This document shows positions 56,378-62,031 of a DNA stretch of 62,031 bases, one piece after another; the first letter of the stretch is position 1, and every line of letters begins with the position of its first letter. Where the stretch lies: NCBI GenBank assembly GCA_002748425.1, contig PDSJ01000032.1, forward strand, positions 1 through 62,031, in the 5' to 3' direction. Source of the DNA: a candidate division KSB3 bacterium. Lineage in GTDB: Bacteria > Moduliflexota > Moduliflexia > Moduliflexales > Moduliflexaceae. The notes below the pieces were generated by a model. That model saw only the letters and a program-made list of their open reading frames with translations. It was not told the DNA's origin and searched no databases. Made by a program: the position numbers and the translations under genes.

Positions 56378-56581
56378 ATGAATCTTGATAAATTTATTTT
56401 GATGTTTGCAGGCATAATGGTCTTGATGAGTGTGATGCTTACGCAATGGCACAATCATCATTGGGTCTGGTTGACCGTCTTTATCAGCCTCAACCTGATC
56501 CAGGCGTCTTTTACCGGCTTCTGTCCGGTGATCGCGCTGGCAAAGAGGGCAGGGCTGAAGGCTGGTCCTGCCTTTGAATAG
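56378..56581 (+). CDS. DUF2892 small membrane protein
   Basis: The 67-residue protein has two transmembrane segments and the family signature SFTGFCPVIALAKRAGLK. Related domains are found at the C-terminus of YgaP-like rhodanese proteins. An adjoining ATG at 56375 adds one residue. It sits between the RND and LolA-like genes, an unusual place for it. Confidence 0.85.
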   Translation: MNLDKFILMFAGIMVLMSVMLTQWHNHHWVWLTVFISLNLIQASFTGFCPVIALAKRAGLKAGPAFE

Positions 56582-56644
56582 CTGAGTTCAACGTCACATA
56601 CAACACAAAGAAAAAACCATAGAAGCATCTCGAGGAGAAGAGTT

Positions 56645-57436
56645 ATGAAACAACACATATTTGTTATCGCAGCATTGATGATACTGACCGGCATGACCAG
56701 CAGCTTTGCAGCTCAGGACCTGGGAATTGATGAAATTATCAACAAGGCCAACCTGGCTGCATATTATGCCGGAGACGACGGCAAAGCAGATGTGAAGATG
56801 GTGATCACCGACAAAAACGGTCAGGAAAGAACTCGTGAATTCACCATTCTTCGCAAAGACAGCAAAGAGGGCGGCGAACAGAAGTTTTATGTCTATTTTA
56901 ACCGTCCTGCCGATGTGCGCAAAATGGTGTTCATGGTCTGGAAAAACATCGACAAAGATGACGATCGCTGGCTCTATATGGCTTCGCTGGATTTAGTCAA
57001 ACGGATCGCTGCCGGCGATAAGCGGACCAGTTTTGTCGGATCGGATTTTGTGTATGAGGATGTCTCCGGCAGAAGTCTTGCTGAAGATGAACATAGTCTG
57101 GTTGAGCATAAAGACGGCTACTACAAAATTCATAATGTTCCCAAAAATCCGGGAGATGTTGAGTTCACTCATTATGACATCTGGATCAACGATCAGACCT
57201 TTCTGCCGGAAAAAGCTGAATATTACAAAGGCGACAGCTTATATCGAAAGGTCTCAGCCGAAAAGATTGAAGAAATTGACGGTTTTCCGACGGTTATCGT
57301 CTCGAAAGTTGAGAACCTGGAAACTGGAGGAAGCACGATCAACACTTTCAGCAATATCAAATACAATATCGGTATTCCCGATAAAATTTTCAGCGAACGC
57401 TATTTACGCCGGGCGCCGAAAAAATGGTTGAAGTAG
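56645..57436 (+). CDS. Outer-membrane lipoprotein-sorting (LolA-like) protein
   Basis: The 263-residue periplasmic protein has a signal peptide (about 1-23, ending SSFAA) and a LolA-like beta fold. Family blocks are GQERTREFTILRKD, YFNRPADVRKMVFMVWKN, DDRWLYMASLDLVKRI and FVGSDFVYEDVSGR. Such proteins often neighbour RND/MMPL transporters and are thought to carry lipid substrates across the periplasm. GAGGAGAAGAG precedes the ATG. Confidence 0.9.
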   Translation: MKQHIFVIAALMILTGMTSSFAAQDLGIDEIINKANLAAYYAGDDGKADVKMVITDKNGQERTREFTILRKDSKEGGEQKFYVYFNRPADVRKMVFMVWKNIDKDDDRWLYMASLDLVKRIAAGDKRTSFVGSDFVYEDVSGRSLAEDEHSLVEHKDGYYKIHNVPKNPGDVEFTHYDIWINDQTFLPEKAEYYKGDSLYRKVSAEKIEEIDGFPTVIVSKVENLETGGSTINTFSNIKYNIGIPDKIFSERYLRRAPKKWLK

Positions 57437-57528
57437 TTGAGCAACAGCAATACACTCACACTGTCGATCTTTTCCATGGTGTGCAGCACGGCTAAACGCG
57501 CTGCACACTCTGTTGAAGAAACGTTGAG

Positions 57529-58773
57529 ATGAAAATACGTATATTCGCCTTTTTTGCTCTGGCGATTCTGGGCATCTGCCGGATCGCTGCAGCCCAGACG
57601 CCGGTCCCCATTCACGGATTTCTGACATATAATGTGGGCTCACGCCTCGTGCCGAACGATGATATGTCGGACGACGTGCTGATGAATGAAGTCACTTTTC
57701 GGATGGAGCTGGCAAAAGATACTGATATTGCCGCTTTCACGTTTAACGGTGATTTCACTTATGACAACTATATGAGCGACACCAGCTTTTCCCTTCGTGA
57801 GGCCACCGTCGATCTCTTTGCCTTTGAGGCCTGCGAGCTTAAAGCCGGACATCAGGTACTCACCTGGGGAACCGGTGATATGGTCTTTGTCAATGATCTC
57901 TTCCCCAAGGACTGGAAATCTTTTTTCATGAGCCGCGATGACGAATATCTGAAAGCGCCTTCAACAAGCCTCAAGTTCAGCATGTTCTCCGGCTTGGGAG
58001 ATCTGAACCTTGTGCTGACGCCAACGTTTACGCCAGATACCTATATTGATGGAGAACGCTTCTCGTATTGGGGAATGGGGGGAATAACTGGTGAGAACTT
58101 TGTCGCTGAGATCCCCGCAAAGACATTTGAAAATGCTGAGTACCATGCCCGTTTTGCAAAAAATATCGGGGGCCTTGAGCTGGCTCTCTACGGCTACAAA
58201 GGCTTTTTTAAACGACCCCTGGGTTTCAATCCCGAACAGGGAACCGGAGTCTTTCCGAAATTGGCAGTTTATGGAGCAAGTCTCAGATCTCAAATGTTCG
58301 GAGGTATAGTGAACATCGAAAGCGGTTATTATGATTCTCTGGACGATCGTGACGGCACAGACCCAATGCTGGAAAATGCGATCTGGAAAAACCTCGTGGG
58401 TTTTGAAAAAGAACTGATCCAGAACCTGACGGTCAGCCTGCAGTATTTTTCAGAATGGATGCAGGACTACGATGCCTATACAAAGAGTATCGAGGCGATC
58501 GGGCAAGAGGCCCTGAAAGAAGAAAACCACGACTGGATCACCCTGCGTCTGACCAGTCTTCAGAAACAGCAGACCCTTATTCTGTCCTTGTTCAGCTATT
58601 ACTCTCCGGCAGAACAGGACTGGTATCTGCGGCCGCTCGTCACCTATAAAATGAGTGACAATCTCCAGGTCTCTGCAGGCGCGAATATCTTCGGAGGAGA
58701 GAATGCGTATACCTTTTTCGGGCAATTGGAGGACAACACGAACCTCTACGCCAGGATTCGTTACTCGTTTTAA
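57529..58773 (+). CDS. Outer-membrane beta-barrel protein of the RND/LolA cluster
   Basis: The 414-residue protein has a signal peptide (about 1-22, ending AAAQ) and alternating amphipathic strands through to the end (LYARIRYSF). The C-terminal Phe is the usual outer-membrane-barrel signal. The stretch GHQVLTWGTGDMVFVNDLFPKDW resembles proteins of the DUF1302/alginate-export type. It ends the RND/LolA-like cluster and is probably its outer-membrane component. Confidence 0.82.
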   Translation: MKIRIFAFFALAILGICRIAAAQTPVPIHGFLTYNVGSRLVPNDDMSDDVLMNEVTFRMELAKDTDIAAFTFNGDFTYDNYMSDTSFSLREATVDLFAFEACELKAGHQVLTWGTGDMVFVNDLFPKDWKSFFMSRDDEYLKAPSTSLKFSMFSGLGDLNLVLTPTFTPDTYIDGERFSYWGMGGITGENFVAEIPAKTFENAEYHARFAKNIGGLELALYGYKGFFKRPLGFNPEQGTGVFPKLAVYGASLRSQMFGGIVNIESGYYDSLDDRDGTDPMLENAIWKNLVGFEKELIQNLTVSLQYFSEWMQDYDAYTKSIEAIGQEALKEENHDWITLRLTSLQKQQTLILSLFSYYSPAEQDWYLRPLVTYKMSDNLQVSAGANIFGGENAYTFFGQLEDNTNLYARIRYSF

Positions 58774-58805
58774 GCCACGTTGCTGCCCCGCCTGACAGTT
58801 CTGCG

Positions 58806-58843
58806 CCAAAGGCCCGGGAAAGTCCCCTTTTCTGGGCCTTTGG
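58806..58843. terminator. Hairpin between converging OMP and lrgB genes
   Basis: Perfect 10-bp arms CCAAAGGCCC/GGGCCTTTGG sit between the stops at 58773 and 58858. There is no T run, but the position suits a bidirectional terminator. Confidence 0.6.
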
Positions 58844-58857
58844 GCTGCACACAGCTC

Positions 58858-59565
58858 TTAGCTGTCCATGACGATAATCAGCAGTTTAAGGAGGACCGGC
58901 GTCAACAGCGCGGTGATGATGCCATTGAGGCAGAGCGCCAGCCCGGCGCTTGCCCCCTGAACGCTGCCGTCTTCCATTGCGCGTGATGTGCCGATAGCAT
59001 GGGCCGCAGCTCCCATTGCCAGGCCAAACGCCGTGGGACTGGTTACGCCCAGAAGACGCAGAAGCGCAGGACCGACCGCAGCCCCCAGCAGGCCCGTAAG
59101 AATCACCAGTGATGCTGTTAAGGGGGGAATGCCGCCCAATTTTTCGACAATGCCCATTGCAATGGGAGTTGTGACGGATTTTGGAGCAATTGAAATCAGC
59201 ATCATGCGGGACGCCCCCATCAACCCAGCCAGACCTGCAGCGCTTACAACGCCGGTAATCGAGCCGAGCAGCAGTGACAGAGCGAGAGAGACTCCGTGAC
59301 GTTTAAGGCTGTCGAGCTGCTGATATAAGGGCACGCCGAGCGCTACGACTGCCGGGCCTAACAAAAAACTGATATACTTGCCGCCCTCATTATAGCGTTC
59401 GTACGGGATCTGAAACGCCTTCAGAAGACCCATCAAAACCAGGATGGAGAGCAAGACCGGATTAAAGAGCGGGAAGGTCCAGCGGGCATACACAGCCTGA
59501 GCCATCCAGAATACAAGCAATGTCGCAGCAACCGCAGCAATCGGAGACGTGAACGTGTCAGCCAT
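58858..59565 (-). CDS. lrgB: LrgB/CidB-family membrane protein
   Basis: The protein of about 235 residues has many membrane segments. LrgB blocks are LLGPAVVALGVPLYQQ, ISIAPKSVTTPIAMGI, LTGLLGAAVGPALLRLLG and GAAAHAIGTSRAMEDG. With LrgA it forms a holin/antiholin-like or small-metabolite export pair. The ATG at 59565 follows GGAGGAAAGAC and overlaps the lrgA stop by 8 bases, so the two are translationally coupled. Confidence 0.95.
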   Translation of the reverse strand: MADTFTSPIAAVAATLLVFWMAQAVYARWTFPLFNPVLLSILVLMGLLKAFQIPYERYNEGGKYISFLLGPAVVALGVPLYQQLDSLKRHGVSLALSLLLGSITGVVSAAGLAGLMGASRMMLISIAPKSVTTPIAMGIVEKLGGIPPLTASLVILTGLLGAAVGPALLRLLGVTSPTAFGLAMGAAAHAIGTSRAMEDGSVQGASAGLALCLNGIITALLTPVLLKLLIIVMDS

Positions 59566-59899
59566 GTCTTTCCTCCAGATATTGCTGGATAAGACCGACA
59601 ACCCCAAGCACTGCGACCGTGCTGATCGTCAGACTGACTCCAAGCGACAACCAGGCGTCTTTCAGGCTCTCACCGTAGAGCAGCAGCCCAACGCCCGGAG
59701 GCACAAAGAACAGCGCCAGGTGTTTGAGCAGTCCATCGGCTGCGGTTTTGACCTGCTCGAGACGTACAAGACCGCATACAAGTGAGGTCGTAAGCAGCAT
59801 CATAGCGATTACAGGACCTGGAACAGGAAGATGGAAAAATTCAGACACAGCTTCTCCAAGGACTAAGCATGTCAATATAATCGAAAACCCGGCAATCAT
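59558..59899 (-). CDS. lrgA: LrgA/CidA-family membrane protein
   Basis: The 113-residue protein has four hydrophobic segments and the family sequence LPVPGPVIAMMLL and LALFFVPPGVGLL. AGGAGAATGAAG precedes the ATG. It is the first gene of lrgAB. No LytSR-type regulator is in the window. Confidence 0.93.
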   Translation of the reverse strand: MIAGFSIILTCLVLGEAVSEFFHLPVPGPVIAMMLLTTSLVCGLVRLEQVKTAADGLLKHLALFFVPPGVGLLLYGESLKDAWLSLGVSLTISTVAVLGVVGLIQQYLEERHG

Positions 59900-59927
59900 A
59901 TCTTCATTCTCCTGATGACAAAAATTT

Positions 59928-59957
59928 TATTATACTGTTGGGAAAGTGAAACATTCA
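59928..59957 (-). promoter_or_regulatory. Promoter for lrgAB
   Basis: The minus strand reads TTGAAT, 18 bases, TATAAT (a perfect -10), with the start point about 20 bases before the lrgA ATG. Confidence 0.65.
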
Positions 59958-60316
59958 AAATAGCTGAATCAGCAATGACTGCTTCGATATTTCCGATGTC
60001 TTCAATATGGAATGAGCGATTTTGTCAACAACTGGATGATTAGAGATAGCACTGTTTTTAATGAATGCCCTTCCAGCCATGCCTTGATTCGTTCTGTGAG
60101 GTGACGAACTGTATTGTTTGTCCTGTTACGCACTGTATTCCGGGCTTTAATTTTATCAGCACTTACACAGAAGGACAAGAAGGGAAATATCGTTTGCAAG
60201 ATGAGAGGATGGGTGATTGCTCAGAGTTCCATTTTGCCGACATGAATCATCAAATTTTATTATTCTCTTTATCATTATTCTATATTTTTATAAGCTTACG
60301 TTTTCAGCTTATCAAT
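59958..60316. other. Intergenic region at the AT-rich boundary
   Basis: Base composition falls sharply here. A short minus-strand frame (60002-60199, ending ERIKAWLEGHSLK...) loosely recalls a transposase C-terminus, but I cannot support that. No gene is annotated. Confidence 0.4.
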
Positions 60317-60421
60317 TAACATACCAAGCTGTTTATTGCCAATTGCTTGGCTTCTTGGAGGACTTAAAGTAAGCAATTTAATTTATGCTCAATACCCGCT
60401 ATTGTTTATACACAATATTAT
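60317..60421. repeat. attC-like repeat A at the 3' end of the nuclease-like gene
   Basis: It begins TAACATACCAAG (60317-60328) and ends with a 24-base element (60398-60421) matching 22 of 24 positions of the element at 61813-61836. The outer ends TAACAT and ATATTA are near-complementary. It overlaps the stop codon of the minus-strand gene, as an attC site would. Confidence 0.5.
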
Positions 60422-61554
60422 CTGAGATTATTATTATCCAATTCCTCAAAAAACCAATCATAAATTTTAATAAATTTTTCATATTCTGCTTTGTCTTTTA
60501 ATAATTTAATATCAATAGATGGTCTTTTGTCAATTTTATTCTCAGGAATACTAACTCCTTTTATTTCATTCAATCGTCTTAAAATTTTCTTCCTTGTTTC
60601 AATACTATCAAATGGAGGTTTGTCCTTGTACCACTGAAAATATATTTCAATTTTTCCAGAAGTCCAGATTGCAAATGGAAAATGGGAATAATCAGGTAAG
60701 TCTAATGCGGGAACTAGTGAACCAATTTTTTTTCCTTTTCCGAACCAAAAACGAGAAACCTTATTTTCAAGATGGTTAATTATCTTGCGAACTATATCTC
60801 CTACAATTTTTCCATTTTTCTTTTCCAGTTCATCAAAAAAAGTTTTTTCTGTCCATTGATTGTATTCTCGAAGTCCTTTTTTTATTTGGGCTGAAGAAGT
60901 TTGTCCTATTACTCTTGGAACAAGTGTTTTTATTGATTCATTTCCAAACTGTTTGATCTCTAATCCTAATACTTCTGCTGGGGTCATTTGTTCATTGAGA
61001 AATTCAATAATCCGCTGCAGTTCTTTCGGAATTTTATCAGCTATAAATAACATTCTTATTTTCCCTGCTTTTAAATTGGTTTCAACAGTGTCCCAAAATT
61101 TTTCAGTATCTCCTGTTCTATCAATAAGTTCTTGAATTTTTATGTCTGGGTCAATATTTATAGTATCACAATATTTTTTATACTTATTTCGTATGTCATG
61201 TATAGACCAATAAGTTACTGCATTTGCAGCATAGTCAAGCATTTGTCCAACAATCTCTCTTCTTATTCTCGTATCTGAACTCCTTTTTACTTCCACTAAT
61301 GTTGGTATACCGTCTTGATCAATAAACATATGGTCTAGAGACCAAATGTTATTTCCCTGTTCTTCATTTGGAACCCCAAACTCCCTTGAAATCAATATCC
61401 ATTTTCTCGGATTATCAGGATTGATTTGGCTTCCTGAAATTAGTTTAGGGTAGTTTTCCAATAATTTCTGGAACTGTTTTTCAGTCACAAACTCCTTTTC
61501 ATTTAATTCAACTAAAGATTGCTTGTGATTTAATATGAAAATTTGTTCTCCCAT
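60418..61554 (-). CDS. PD-(D/E)XK nuclease-like protein, AT-rich and probably acquired
   Basis: The 378-residue protein has a PD-(D/E)XK core near its N-terminus: Glu33, Asp74 (SLDHMFID), Glu88-Val-Lys90 and a following helix REIVGQMLDYAANA. The C-terminal 200 residues are Lys/Ile-rich and not recognised; WFGKGKKIGSLVPALD and the EIYFQWYKDKPPF stretch suggest a DUF4268-like domain, stated tentatively. Base composition and codon use (AAA, ATT, TTT) differ strongly from all genes to the left. Two related repeats flank it. The role could be in defence or DNA repair; this is inference only. Confidence 0.75.
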   Translation of the reverse strand: MGEQIFILNHKQSLVELNEKEFVTEKQFQKLLENYPKLISGSQINPDNPRKWILISREFGVPNEEQGNNIWSLDHMFIDQDGIPTLVEVKRSSDTRIRREIVGQMLDYAANAVTYWSIHDIRNKYKKYCDTINIDPDIKIQELIDRTGDTEKFWDTVETNLKAGKIRMLFIADKIPKELQRIIEFLNEQMTPAEVLGLEIKQFGNESIKTLVPRVIGQTSSAQIKKGLREYNQWTEKTFFDELEKKNGKIVGDIVRKIINHLENKVSRFWFGKGKKIGSLVPALDLPDYSHFPFAIWTSGKIEIYFQWYKDKPPFDSIETRKKILRRLNEIKGVSIPENKIDKRPSIDIKLLKDKAEYEKFIKIYDWFFEELDNNNLR

Positions 61555-61710
61555 GATGCCTGTTTCTTATGGTTTCAATCAATTCAGAGTTATTATTTTA
61601 ATTATCAAAAATAGTTACGCCTCATTATTTTTTGTTCTCAATCCCCAATTTACTCAATTCTAACTTAGCATAGAGACTAAAACAGCTAAAAGTCTATGAT
61701 GGATTTCAGG

Positions 61711-61836
61711 TAACGTCCCAAGTCTATGAGCAGTAGCAGTGGTTAAAAGCAGTATGTTAAACTTTACATCACTGTTTAAAAATGGAGCCAAGTTTATGGA
61801 TTTGACAGAACTGCTATTGCTTATACACAATGTTAT
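61711..61836. repeat. attC-like repeat B upstream of the nuclease-like gene
   Basis: It begins TAACGTCCCAAG (61711-61722) and ends with the 24-base element at 61813-61836. Outer ends TAACGT and ATGTTA pair at 5 of 6. Inner boxes at 61729-61740 and 61810-61821 pair at 11 of 12, around a 69-base centre. This is the nested two-box palindrome expected of an integron attC site. Confidence 0.5.
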
Positions 61837-61838
61837 GC

Positions 61839-62031
61839 ATTCGTTTTTTGTCCTGTCAGATAGGCTTTCTGATTATTTCTCGTATTTTCTAAAAATCTCA
61901 TCATTTTACGCTAGTATGTTTCTATTTTTCCTCTGTACGAAATTGCTTTATCGATTAAAACACCTTTTAGCCCCATAGTAAAAGCAATATTACTGCTTCT
62001 TATGGATAAGAGTTTATCTCCTGTGCCTATT
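61839..62031. other. AT-rich right edge, no supported gene
   Basis: A 79-codon plus-strand frame (61739-61978) overlaps repeat B and has low-complexity Phe/Leu/Ser content, so I do not call it. Confidence 0.4.

Noticed and set aside
60002..60199. Possible transposase fragment on the minus strand
   Set aside because: It is only about 65 codons with no catalytic motif; the resemblance is too weak.
61739..61978. 79-codon AT-rich ORF
   Set aside because: It has low-complexity Phe/Leu/Ser content, no ribosome binding site, and overlaps the attC-like repeat.
1..62031. CRISPR arrays, rRNA and tRNA genes
   Set aside because: No spaced short-repeat array or recognisable RNA gene was seen in the intergenic regions; the only tandem repeat is inside the coiled-coil gene.

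Overview
The window reads as a chromosomal segment of a Gram-negative bacterium. It carries lipoproteins with lipoboxes, a LolA-like sorting protein, an outer-membrane barrel ending in Phe, an RND-type pump and type IV pilus motor genes. Protein-coding content is close to continuous at moderate GC, except for an AT-rich tail beyond about 59.9 kb. The mix of an expanded MshEN-type PilB, an EpsI (exosortase-associated) protein, a tandem-HAMP receptor and a DUF3782-type coiled-coil nuclease does not fit a familiar model genus. An uncultured lineage such as candidate phylum KSB3 is possible, but this is a guess made without any database search.

Layout: 0.2-3.3 kb holds a repeat-containing coiled-coil/PD-(D/E)XK protein, GDP-L-fucose synthase and a polysaccharide-export ABC permease. 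3.6-11.3 kb is a minus-strand pilus motor operon: PilB, PilC, a PilB paralogue whose ATPase motifs are destroyed, PilT and a TPR lipoprotein, behind one good promoter. 11.7-17.3 kb has aspS, a LysM lipoprotein and phoH-ybeY-corC. 17.5-22.0 kb is an accessory cluster of unrecognised membrane proteins and a pentapeptide-repeat protein that share a membrane motif, followed by a tandem-HAMP chemoreceptor.

22.9-33.7 kb is housekeeping: HU, KhpA, a FUN14-domain protein, an SH3/sulfatase-modifying-factor protein, prs, ftsQ-ftsA-ftsZ, a radical SAM protein, a lytic transglycosylase, an acyltransferase and then rpoZ. A decayed dihydroorotate-dehydrogenase-like gene precedes recQ. 36.9-41.5 kb is a cold-adaptation block: csp, typA/bipA, a second csp and a DEAD-box helicase. 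41.6-50.2 kb holds an epsI/rsmI pair, an FmdB zinc ribbon, a divergent starch-synthase-like transferase, a proteasome-fold hydrolase with a predicted Ser nucleophile, an FtsB/DivIC protein, a two-lobed M16 peptidase and LexA.

50.5-58.8 kb contains a copper P-type ATPase with a small HMA protein, then an RND permease, a DUF2892 protein, a LolA-like protein and an outer-membrane protein, probably one envelope export system. 58.9-59.9 kb is lrgAB. The AT-rich end carries a PD-(D/E)XK protein lying between two related attC-like repeats, as an integron gene cassette would.

The most unusual items are the catalytically dead PilB paralogue that keeps its MshEN domain, the orphan Ser-type proteasome-fold protein, the shared PFRIV...PLRF membrane motif in the 17.5-20 kb cluster, and the possible gene cassette at the right end.
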